This document shows positions 33,788 through 45,180 of a stretch of 64,000 bases of DNA, in pieces; positions within the stretch are counted from its first letter, which is position 1; every line of letters starts with the position of its first letter. The stretch comes from Pseudopithomyces maydicus. Lineage: Eukaryota; Ascomycota; Dothideomycetes; Pleosporales; Didymosphaeriaceae. The notes below the pieces were generated by a model. It had not been told where the DNA came from. It ran no database searches and worked only from the letters and a program-made list of their open reading frames with translations. The position numbers and the translations under genes were made by a program. The DNA lies in contig JANTUC010000018.1 in assembly GCA_026873275.1 (NCBI GenBank), forward strand, positions 186,001 to 250,000, given 5' to 3'.

Positions 33788-35327
33788 TTACTCGAAAGCC
33801 CCAGTGTTTCCCTTCACTGCAAACATCACATACTCCCACCACCCACCCTTGAACTCTTTCTCCCGTAACACTTCCGACCAAGCCTTCGCCACCAGCTCGG
33901 GTGGATGGTTGCCACGACCGCATCCAAACGCCGGAAGGATGAGACGTGTATGCCCCTTGGACGCCGCGATGCGCAACACAATGCGCATCTTTTCGCGCAT
34001 GATGGAAGAATCCGCTGGATTCGCATAGGCATCATCTGAGATCTGGGGGTCGCGGACCGGTGGGATACTGAGGACGGAGAAAACCTGGAACGTTTTTGGG
34101 TCGATGCCCATGGTAGAGGGAACTTCTGAAATACGATTAGCATGTGAGATATCTCAACCAATGGCCATGAACGAAAGAGTGAGAACGGATAATGAGAAAG
34201 TCTGGGTTGCCAGTAGACTGACTCTTATCATCGAGCGGATTGAGCACGTCTTTCTTCTCCTCCATCGAAGCAATGTGCTCGCCAAAGAGTGGCGCATATC
34301 CTATTTTGCGAGTATCCCGCATGACGAAAACCTAGCGTGGATGTGTTAGTACAAATAAATTCGTCTACGCCTATTGAACCGCTGCAGATGTAGCACATAC
34401 CTGGGGAGAGTATAAGGCTTTGTAGCCTGTGAGTGGGTAGTGCTTTGGTTGCAGCGAGTGAGACAGCGAAGTGCGATAGAAAAGTGCTTCTTCTTGGCCA
34501 TCCTCGCCCTCAAGCCAGTCTCCGCCTGGGCTTTCTGAACAGGCGCAGTTGAGAATGAGGGCGGGCACGGTCAGCTTTTCCTCCAAGGATGGGTTGAAGC
34601 GCTGTGCTATGTCGTGACGGAAATCTGTTTGCTCACTGACGGTGGTGGTGGACTGGTGCTTGTTGCGCCCTTGAATATTTGCGAGCTTAAGTGCAGCGTC
34701 CTAGGATAGAGGCTCATGGTTAGTGAGGCCAGAGAATATGGTAAAGTTGTGATTGGAATGAAGGAGTGACAGAAGCTCTTTTCGCCTGTAGGACTTTTAG
34801 GCTTACGATAGTATCCTGTGACGTGTGATCAGCCTGGTTTCGAGCTGTCATGTTGAGATTGCTTACCTTGTTCGTCACCTGAATCCTAGAACCAATGTTG
34901 GGAATATCCAGCGAGAACTTAGGGCATCTGGACTGGTCGGGCATCTCAGGAATATTGAGAATTTGAGTCAACTGGTCACTGTTGTCATTGTAAACGATAG
35001 CCTAGATTGATAGCTTCGAGTCAGCAGAATTTGATCCAAGTTGTAGTTTGCTTGCGTCAATATGGGTTTAGTTGACGAGAATGATTAGTGAGACGGATGC
35101 CAGTAGCTACGTGCCTCCGAGCTATGTGTATCGAGGTATTCGATTTTTTCGATGATCTGCGGCAAAAGTTTCTGGTTCTCTTTGGCGATCTGAATCAGCA
35201 TTGCCTGGGTCAATTCCTTGACAACGACAGATTCGTCGGCGGGCTGAGCGGGATCATTTGGAGTGGGAGTGGGCTCTTTGGTAGGTCTGGCACTCTCGGC
35301 CTTTTGGGCGCGTGGTGAAGAGCTCAT
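33788..35327 (-). CDS. PARG-like macrodomain protein (TIGR02452 / DUF2263)
   Basis: Exons 35327-35115, 35001-34867, (optional 34815-34807), 34700-34401, 34331-34223 and 34125-33788; about 364-367 aa. Diagnostic motifs: LNCACSESPGGDWLEGEDGQEEALFYRTSLSHSL (only key residues matter: the Ser/Pro-Gly-Gly loop and the acidic pair with Glu-Glu), YSPQVFVMRD, then LSIPPVRDP, ADSSIMREKMRIVLRIAA and ILPAFGCGRGNHPPE. This is the microbial-type poly(ADP-ribose) glycohydrolase fold, predicted to remove ADP-ribose. The first intron appears to use a GC donor (GAG|GCACGT), the only phase-consistent choice. It converges on the MAPEG gene. A 9-nt exon (GATACTATC) is possible but not needed for frame. Confidence 0.88.
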
Positions 35328-36040
35328 GTTGAATTTGGTAGACGGTAGTGTATTGAGGCTCAGACGATGTATGCAGTTGGTGATAACTGAATGGATGCGA
35401 TGATAGTTTGTTGGTGTAGAAGTAAACAAAAGAAGGAAAGGAACTGAAAGGATATGATGGAAAGCAGACAAGGTCACAGTTCGTGCCTGCTATCCATGTG
35501 GTGACTGCCACTTCTATTCTAGTTTTTGAGGAAACTACACAGTTCGGAGGGGAAGGTGCCCTGGATCAACCGCAAGATTCATGCGCCCCTTTGCTGCTTC
35601 CAAGGGTTGGTATTTGCAATTGATTTGTACCATATGCGCTGGATTAATAGTAGCGATGGATGGTGTGCTCCGATACCTAGAGGATGCATCTGCTCACGAC
35701 AGTATCTCAGAAGCACCCAATGCGAACCTGGAGTCCTGTTATTATCAATCGCCGAACACGCATACCAAGTCACTTCCGAGCTCACACCAGGCCCGGGGCT
35801 GCCTCCGAGCGACCGATGGCGACCTACTCCTACTCCGGGCTCGGGCATCGAGTAGGAGCGCGCAGGGTTCCGTCCCTCAGCCCTACCAACTCGCCTGCAT
35901 CTGGTGCCCCACATGGCTCGCTAGGCGATCTCCAGAAATGGGGACGAGGGCCACTTGACCATCAACAAACACATTCACTCACAAATAACCCCTCCTCTTC
36001 TTTCTGCACGCATCGTCCCCATGTAATCGTCATCCGCAGC

Positions 36041-36948
36041 ATGCCTCCCACGACGCTCTCGGCCTTCAACCCGGCGCACCCCTCCCCAAAGCGCAAACGC
36101 GACCAACCGCCCCCGTCCCGCTGCTGAACACCGCTCTCCGACCCGCCTCGTCTCCACCCCCCGGCAGCCCCACGCTCAGTGGCAGCGACAGCCCCAGAAA
36201 TGTCGTCGCGGACCAGCTGCGGGGCATGAGTCTTACAACTCTGGCCGCCATCCCCATGAGCCCGCTCTCCCCCGCCGAGGACACGGTGCACAAGAAGCCG
36301 AAGCTGGAGGCGGGGAAGGCGGCCCCTGGCATTTCGCTGGCCGACTACCTCCGAGGGGACAAGAAGAAGGACGCAGCGTCCAGTAGCGACCCCGCCGACA
36401 GAGATGCTGCCAGGTCGTCGAAATTCGAATCCAGGGAGGTCCCGGAGACGCCTCAGGCATACACACAACCCCGCATCCTCTCGGACATTGCTGCCCTGGC
36501 CCAGCCCACCGCTTTCGTCTCCTCGCCCACCAGTGCGCCGTCGCTCAAGCCAAAGCCGTCAAATCACACCCCGCTCCAGGGCGGCACAGCGCCGAAACCC
36601 CACCAACGGAAGAAGTCGCCGTCGCCCCCGCCTTCCGCGCTCACGTGGCAGGATAGCGAGATTACCGGTCACCTTGCCGATCCCTCCAAGGACCCTGACG
36701 ACGACGGCACAGGCCTGAATGGCATCGGGTTTAGGCCAACGCCAGCGACGGCCTACGTCCGGGCGCAGAAACGGAGACAGCAGATTTTGGACTGGAAGGC
36801 ACGGGAGGCACGCGAGGCGAGGGCCAAGAGGTCGGAGAGACGCAGACGAGGCGTCGGCGGGATATCCTCGCGAGAAGCTACCATCGAGCGTGAGATGCCT
36901 GTGAGCACGAGCGTCGATACTCGCCGGAGTGTCAAGTTTGCCGTGTGA
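36041..36948 (+). CDS. Conserved-looking hypothetical nuclear protein; apparent 1-nt frameshift
   Basis: Starts MPPTTLSAFNPAHPSPKRKRD (with a KRKR nuclear-localisation-like patch), then loses frame at the C5 run 36110-36114. The other frame continues at once with PLLNTALRPASSPPPGSPT and stays open to 36948. One more C makes the span 303 codons. Features: an Ala/Leu-rich short motif (MSLTTLAAIPMSPLSP), a low-complexity Ser/Pro middle, LTWQDSEITGHL, a YVRAQKRRQQILDWKAREAREARAKRSERRRR basic helix (key residues R/K/E-rich, positions about 245-275) and an ending SVDTRRSVKFAV. I do not recognise a named family. The Arg/Lys-rich helix suggests nucleic-acid or chromatin association. Confidence 0.7.
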
Positions 36949-37335
36949 CGATGTGGGACGGCAGTGGGTAATTATAATAGGAGAGACATACTTTCGATTC
37001 ATGATGTTACGATATATTTACGACGTATGGATGCTTGATTAGCGTTCTTTTGGTTGCGTTTAGGGGTCCAGGGAGGACAGGACGGGACAGGACAGGCGCA
37101 TCAGGGTTATTCAGGGACGTCGGGCGTGCTTTGGTTCGCACCGTTATGGCACAGCGCATACGCATTTCGGCTTAGCATTTGCGATATATGTCTAGCGGAA
37201 TCACAACCTGAATGGAGTCAGCATGTACAATGGGGCCAGCTCGATGCTAGTAGTTGTACAACGGTTTTATACAGATTCTGTACATAGGGACTTTTTTTCC
37301 TTTCCATTTCCTTCTTGAATCCAACAATGCCACTC

Positions 37336-37938
37336 CTACCAGAACCGCACATTCTTATTGATCCAGTGGCTCCACGACTTCTGCCGCTGCTCCTCCGCCA
37401 GCTTTGCCTCGGCCAGCTTCTCTTGCTCCTCGCGCGCTTTTCTCCTCGCTTCCTTCTTCGCCTCAACCGTCGCACGCTTCTTCTGCATCAACTCCGCCGC
37501 CTGCGCCATGCCGTCCTTCTCCTTCCTCCGGTAGTACTGGCACACCTGGTAGTGCACACAACCCGTCACGCACCACGCGGCAACCGCATAATTCGAGCTC
37601 GTAATCACCGGTTCTGCCACATGTTAGCCCGATGCCTCTCCCGCCTCGATCACCTCGGTGGCGATCATCCCAGGTGGACCCAACGTACTCCGCAATATGG
37701 CTCCCACCATGTACCCCACGAAGCCGGAGCTTATGGCTGTCAACTGGCTGTCGCGCACGCACGGCCGCTCGTAGAAGCGCAGGTAGTAGTCTGAAGGGAG
37801 ATGGCGCACGACGTCGACGTAGGAGACACTGTCGTCTGCTTTTTGGCCACCGGCAGTATGTGCGGTGCCGCCGGGCATGATGTTGGCAGGGGCGCGAGGC
37901 GCGGGAGTGGGAGCGGGATCCCGAGTGTCGTCGGCCAT
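37336..37938 (-). CDS. COX20: Cytochrome c oxidase assembly protein Cox20 (FAM36A)
   Basis: Two exons, 37938-37689 and 37613-37336, phase 1 join (175 aa). The family signature is FYERPCVRDSQLTAISSGFVGYMVGAI followed by the second helix (SSNYAVAAWCVTGC) and HYQVCQYYRRKEKDGM, with a long charged coiled coil behind (residues about 130-170). Cox20 is an inner-membrane chaperone that holds newly made Cox2 for maturation and copper loading. The gene is divergent from POL2 with 533 nt between starts. Confidence 0.9.
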
Positions 37939-38471
37939 GGTGGTGGTGTGCGAGGTATGTATGTATATATGTGGATGGATAGATCGGATGCCCTCTTGCC
38001 TTCTTTCCCTGGCTCCTAAACTCTTCCGTGTATATTATACCGAACGCAGCACTCGGGCACGTCCAGTTCAGATGTGCAGGCGAGACGCAGTCCAAGTGTC
38101 GAGTCGCCTGACGGGTTCCCGCGCCGTGGTTCGACAGCGCATTGACTGGCATCATCCAGAGCACTTTTTGGGCGGCGCTTGTCTTGGCGCGCGGACCCGC
38201 TTTTCCGCACTCAATTAACAGAACAGGGAAGAACGCGGTGCACACGCGAACGCGTCCCGACGCGCTTGTTTCCATTTGCAGCCCTCCACGCTGAGCTTTG
38301 CATCCACACTTACACCCGCCGCTGCACTCTGCTGCACGCTTCTGGCCCGACGACTGCTTTACTTACCCACTTGCTTACTTTTTTCCCTGTTCAAATGATA
38401 CCCTGAAGTATATATATATACTTCATTCGCTTTGTAATACTTTTATCCCCAACCACACACACACATCGGCA

Positions 38472-41400
38472 ATGCCTCCACGACGCCCAGGGCAGCCCTT
38501 CCGCCGCGTGGGCAAAGGCGGAAATGCCTCGTATGGCCCCCGGAAACCGAAGACGGTCGAAGCCTCGTCGCTGCGTAGCACGGAAGGCACATCCCAGAAC
38601 GAAAAGCTCGAGGCTACCCGCCTTGCGAACCGCATCGACGAGTCCATGGGGTTTCCCCGCTTCGAATCAGGGAAGAAGCGTGTCGGATGGCTGTCCAATA
38701 TGCGGTCGACGACGGTGGAAGACGAAAATGTGCCGGGGGGAAAGGCGGGCGTCGATTACTACTTCATCGGGGAAGACGGCGACACGTTCAAGGCGACGCT
38801 GGAATACGACCCGTATTTTCTGGTTGCCGTGCGAAAAGGTCGTGAACCAGAGGTCGAAGAGTGGTGTAGGAGGGCGTGCGAGGGTCTCGTAAAGGGCATG
38901 AAGAGGGTGGAGAAGGAGGATTTGTCCATGCCGAACCACCTGACGGGATACCGGCGGACGTTTCTCCAGCTGAGTTTTGCCAACGTGAACGACCTGCTGG
39001 CTGTGCGAAAAGTAATGGGCCCCATTGTGGAGAAGAACAAGAAGAATGTGAATGCGATGGATACATATGCCGAGGTGGCCAGGTAGGTTCTCCATGCCTA
39101 GCCCGCAGTGGGTATCTAAAAGCTGATCTCGCAGTACAAATGCTGGCTTCGACATATTTGACGACGATTACGATAACGATAGACGACCGACAGCAACGAT
39201 TGATGCGAGCGATTTCATTCTAGACATCCGGGAATACGACGTTCCCTACCATGTACGAGTAGCCATCGACAAAGATATCCGTATAGGAAAGTGGTACACA
39301 GTCGAGGCGAAGCATGGCGTAATATCCTTGACCTGCATAGAAGACCGTCTGAAGATGGCCGACCCCGTGGTCATGGCATACGATATCGAAACAACGAAGC
39401 TGCCGCTCAAGTTCCCCGACGCGGTCATCGATCAGATTATGATGATTTCGTACATGATCGATGGCCAGGGATTTCTCATCACCAACCGAGAGATTGTTTC
39501 GGAGGACATTCAAGATTTCGACTACACACCCAAGCCGGAGTACCAGGGCCCATTCATGATCTTCAACGAGCCAGACGAGAAGGCGGTTATAGAGCGGTTT
39601 TTCGAACACATAAAAGAGGCGAAACCAACAGTCATGGTCACGTACAACGGTGACTTCTTCGATTGGCCGTTCGTCGAAGCGCGAGCGAGTGTGCTCGGGA
39701 TCGATATGTACCAGGAAATCGGGTTCCGGAAGAACAGCGAAGACATCTATCAGTCGAATCAGTGCGCACACATGGACGCTTTCGCGTGGGTCAATCGAGA
39801 CAGTTACCTTCCCCAAGGTAGTCGTGGTCTGAAAGCCGTTACGGTGGCCAAACTGGGATACGATCCGGACGAGCTGGACCCCGAATTGATGACGCCGTAT
39901 GCCAGCGAACGACCGCAGACCCTTGCCGAGTACTCAGTTTCCGATGCCGTGGCCACCTACTACCTGTACATGAAATATGTGCATCCTTTCATTTTCGCCT
40001 TGTGCACAATTCTTCCCATCGGACCCGATGACACTCTGCGTAAGGGTACTGGCACACTGTGCGAGATGCTGCTCATGGTGCAGGCGTATCAGAAGGGTAT
40101 TGTCCTTCCGAACAAGCATCAAGCGCCCAGAGAAGCCTTCTGGGAAGGCCATCTCTTGGAATCAGAGACCTACGTCGGAGGCCACGTCGAGAGTATAGAA
40201 GCCGGTGTCTTCCGCAGCGACATTCCGTACGACTTTTCCGTCGACCCGAAAGCTATAGATGAGCTATTAGGCGACCTAGACGATGCGCTCAGGTTCAGTA
40301 TTGAGGTCGAAGAGAAAAAGAAGTTGGAAGATGTGACGAATTACGAGGAAGTCAAGGCACAAATCACCGAGAAGTTGTTGCAGTTGAAAGAGACGCCGAA
40401 CAGGCACGAGAGGCCTCTGATCTATCACTTGGATGTTGCGTCCATGTACCCGAACATCATGACAACAAACCGATTGCAACCCGATTCTATGATCAAGGAA
40501 TCCGACTGCGCAGCATGCGATTTCAATCGTCCCGGCAAGACGTGTGATCGAAGGATGCCGTGGGCCTGGAGAGGAGAATATCTGCCCGCGAAACGCGACG
40601 AATACAACATGGTCCGCCACGCATTGGAAAACGAAAGGTTTCCCGGCCGATTCCCGAATTCGCCCTCACGTACTTTCCAAGACTTACCGCAAGATGAGCA
40701 AGCCAACTTGGTAAAGAAACGTCTCCAGGAGTACAGCAAGAAGATCTATCACAAGATTCACGATGCAACCACCATGGAACGAGAAGCCATCATCTGTCAA
40801 CGCGAGAACCCCTTCTACATCAACACGGTGCGCGACTTCCGTGACCGACGGTACGACTACAAGGGAAAGCAGAAGGTCTGGAAGGGCAAGACGGAAGCGT
40901 TGAAGTCTGCTGGTGCGCCGGCTCACGAGGTTGACGACGCGAAGAAGATGATTGTGCTGTACGACTCTATGCAATTGGCTCACAAGGTCATTCTGAACAG
41001 TTTCTACGGCTACGTCATGCGAAAGGGATCGCGCTGGTACTCGCTAGAGATGGCCGGTGTCACCTGCTTGACGGGCGCCCGCATCATTCAGTTGGCTCGT
41101 CAACTCGTAGAACGGCTTGGTCGACCGCTTGAACTGGATACGGACGGTATTTGGTGTATCCTTCCAGCTACGTTTCCAGAGAACTTCGCCTTCAAGCTGA
41201 ACAACGGGAAAAAGCTCGCCATTTCGTATCCTTGCATCATGTTGAATCATCTCGTTCACGCGAAATTTACAAATCACCAATACGAGACGCTGGTAGATGA
41301 GCAGACGTTCCGCTACGAGAAGCACAGCGACAACTCCATCTTCTTCGAGGTCGACGGCCCGTACAAGGCTATGATTTTGCCGACGTCCAAGGAGGAGGAC

Positions 41401-44400
41401 AAGAACTTGAAGAAGCGTTACGCGGTCTTCAATCACGATGGCAGCTTGGCTGAGTTGAAGGGTTTCGAGGTCAAGCGACGTGGTGAGCTGAAGTTGATCA
41501 AGAACTTCCAGGCTCAGCTGTTCAAGTTCTTTTTGGATGGTACAACGCTGGCGGAGACCTACGGTGCTGTCGCGAACGTGGCAAACCGGTGGCTGGATAT
41601 CCTGGACACTCGTGGAGCCACCTTGGCCGATGAGGAGTTGATCGATCTCATTGTCGAGAACAAGAACATGGCGAAGACGCTCGAAGAGTATGGCGCGCAG
41701 AAATCTACCGCCATCACGACTGCGAAGCGTCTAGCGGAGTTCTTGGGCGAACAGATGATCAAAGACAAGGGTTTGAACTGCAAGTACATCATCTCGTCGC
41801 GCCCGAAGAACGCACCAGTCACCGAGCGTGCCGTTCCTATCGCCATCTTCTCGGCAGAAGAATCTGTCAAGCGTTACTTCCTGCGCAAGTGGCTCAAGGA
41901 GGACCCGAGCGACATGGACCCTCGCAGTATCCTCGACTGGGACTATTACCGCGAGCGTCTGGCGTCCGTCATCCAGAAAATCATCACCATTCCCGCTGCG
42001 CTACAGAAAGTGAAGAACCCATGTCCACGTGTCCCGCACCCGGAGTGGCTGGATCGCAGGATACGGCAGAAAGAGGACAAGCTGCAGCAAAAAAAGATGA
42101 CAGATATGTTCGACAAGAAGGCTCTCGCGGACGCCGATACCAACGTGCTTGGTAACCGAGTTGCCACGGATCTCGAGGACTTTGGTAGCTCAGGTAAGCT
42201 GTCGCCAAAGTCGCAGGCCAAGCGCGGTGTCGTGACGAAAATGGTCACGAAAAGGAAAGAGCCTGAACCCGCGGTGCCCGTGCAGACAGATCCGTATGCC
42301 GCATTGCCGAAGGTCATGCCGTCAATCACGGAGGACTACTCTGGGTGGCTGATGTATCAGAAGCAAAAGTGGAAGATTCAGCGGCAAGCGCGGAGAAGGC
42401 GGAGACAGCTCTTCGGTGAACGGGCTGGTGATGCGGGCGATGGTATCGGAGGCCTTATCCGGAATCAGAATGAGATGGTCTTTATGAGTACTTGGCAGCT
42501 CATACAGTTGCGACCGACACCGACACCAGGAAAGGTTAAGGCGTTTGTGCTCATCGACAAGAAAATTCGCTCGCTCGATATCAATGTCCCGCGTCATTTA
42601 TACCTAAATCTTAGGGGCGAGGACCTCCCCGATGTTTCGATCAGCGGGTGCAGCGTCGAGAAGCTGGTCAATCATACACTTCCGAATGGGCATCCTTCGA
42701 TACATCTGTTCAAGCTTGAGATGTCGGAGCAAACGTACGTGGACGAGGCGAAGAAGATCGCTGCGCTGTTCAATCATCCCAGCGTGGAAGGCGTCTACGA
42801 GAAGCAGGTGCCGTTAAACATTCGAGCCATCCTCGAGCTCGGAAACAGCTGCACGTTTGACGAGACGCAGAAGGGTGTCCTCGGAAAGGGTCTCGCTGAA
42901 GGTTTCGACCTGCCGATTTTGAGGAAGGTACCTTTGATGACTCCCTACCTCTCCGAGACATCACTTAGCTATCTCTATCTCTACCACGTGAGCAGCGGTG
43001 AGCGAAACATCTATGCCCTGTTTTCCACATCTCGAAATGAGGCGCATGTCATCATCCAGAACAAGTCGAAAGACACCCAGGGAATGCCGAACGTCGACCG
43101 CATCTACCGCGATGCTATGCAGCGACGTCTTGCCGACCACGGAGGAGAAGCATGGCAGGATGCGATCGAGTTCCAGGAGGAGTTGCACTTCCGGATTGTC
43201 TCGGTGACGACGCGACGGAAGGCGTTACTGGAGATTGGCGATTCCATCAAGAAAATCAGGCAGGCAGATCACGACAAGCCGTTCATCGCTGTTATCCAAT
43301 CGCCCAACCAAGCTCTCCTTTCCCACGACATTCCCCAGCTTCAAGATATGCCTATCCTGCCGCTGAAGGCAGACGAGTCTGACAAGCAGTTGCCCCAGCT
43401 TGGCTGGCAATCAGCGATAGCGAAGCGATTGGTGGGCCATTATCTTGATCTGGGTTCGTGGGTATCCCATCTTACAGGCCTCGCGCGGTACGGCGACATT
43501 CCGCTTTGTAATCTGGAGTCGAACGACCCTCAGTTCTTGATTGATATGGCCTATGCCAGGAGGCTTCAGAGAGAGCGCGTCATCCTGTGGTGGTCTGCAC
43601 AGCCAAAACCGGACCACGCTGGGTACGAGAAAGACGATATTCTGGGGCCGTTAGACACTGTCGAAATGCCTTCGATCAACAACCCTGGAACGTATTCTTC
43701 TGTCTGCATAGATCTCAACCTTCGCCATCTCGCCATTAACACGATTCTTTCGTCCTCGCTGATTAACGATCTTGAGGGCGCAGAGTCTTTCTCTTTCAAT
43801 CCGGCTGCCCCGTCATTTGACTCGAACGGCGATGGCACGAATGTCATATACTCTGAGAACGCATTTGCTACGGCCGGCATCACCGTTCTTCGCGAGATGG
43901 TAAAAGCGTGGTGGAGTGAAGCCGCAAATGGCGATACCATGGCCGATGTCATGGTCCAGCACCTCGTCCGTTGGGTCAGCTCCCCGGGCTCATTCCTCTA
44001 CGACCGCGCATTGCACTACTACGTCCAGATGATGTCGAAAAAGGCGCTCCAGCAGCTCATGACGGACTTCAAGCGCGTGGGCTCGCACATCGTCTACGCC
44101 TCTCCCACGCGCCTCCTCCTGCAGACAACAAAAGCAGAAGTCGGCAACGCCTACGCCTACGCCCAGTACATCCTCAAGACCATCCAAGCCAAGCCCCTCT
44201 TTGCTTTCATCGAGCTCGACATCAAAGAATACTGGGACTACCTCGTCTGGTACGACGAATTCAACTACGGCGGCAAAGGCACCACCACCATCGTCGAAGA
44301 AGCATCCGCCCAACCCCTCGACACAATCATGCACTGGCAACTCGCCACCTTCCTCCCCCAGGACCTCCAGCCCCAATTCGACGCCACTGTCATCGCCTTC

Positions 44401-45180
44401 ATCGACCTCATGCAGGCCCGCAAGCGCCCCGGCCCCGGCCCAGACGGAAGCCTCCCCCGCGCAACCCAGATCCCCCTCAAACCACTCACCCTCGACCCCA
44501 ACGAAATAACATCCATCCTCCCCAAGTCCTTCACAAAGCCCCTCTTCAAGCAAATATCAACCTGGCTCCGCCGCCAGCACGCCGAGTCCCGCGTCCCGGA
44601 CCTCGCCGCCGCATGGGCCTTTCCAACACTACCCGGCTCGCACCTCCCGCTGTCGAACCCGGTCCTGCACCTCGTCAAGTCCATCTGCCAGGTGCTCAGC
44701 CTCGACCGCAGTATCGCGCTCGAAGTGCGTCTCCTCCGCAAAGACCTCCTCGCCCTCTTCGACATCCGCGAGTTCAGCAAGGACGCTGCGTTCCAGAATC
44801 CCAGCGCGAGCCTCCTGCTCAGAAACGTCATCTGCGACGAGTGCACTGCGGAGCGGGACGTCGATTTGTGTCGCGACGCCGAACTCCTGCCCTCCGATCT
44901 TGCTGCTACATCCGTGCCGGCGGCGCCGCAGTGGAATTGCCCCACGTGCGCGACGCCGACGCCGACGCTGCATATAGAAGAGCTGCTCGTTGCGCAGGTG
45001 CAGCGCCTGCTCGTCGAGTGGGCGACGCAGGATTTGAAGTGTGGGAAGTGTAAGCGGTTGCGCGTGAATGAATTTATGGAGCATTGTGCGTGTGCGGGGG
45101 AGTGGGTGGGGACGAGGGAGAAGGCAGAGGTTAGGGGGAGGTTGAGGGTGTATGGGGGGTTGCCAAGTACTATGGATTGA
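38472..45180 (+). CDS. POL2: DNA polymerase epsilon catalytic subunit
   Basis: Two exons, 38472-39082 and 39135-45180 (AG|T phase join), 2218 aa, the normal length. N-terminal exonuclease: Exo I YDIETTKLPLKF (about residue 285). Polymerase motif A is DVASMYPNIM (about 636), motif B region NSFYGYVMRKGSRWYS, motif C LELDTDGIWC (about 871), and the P-domain/palm lysine region precedes KYIISSRPKNAPVTERAVPI. The inactive C-terminal polymerase half follows. The two C-terminal cysteine modules are at about 2104 (CDECTAERDVDLC...CPTC) and 2171 (CGKCKRL...CACAG), which bind Dpb2. It is the leading-strand replicase with proofreading. All catalytic acids are present and no break was seen. Confidence 0.98.

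Noticed and set aside
43971..45053. 360-codon frame overlapping POL2 in another frame
   Set aside because: Pro/Arg-rich shadow of GC-rich POL2 coding sequence.
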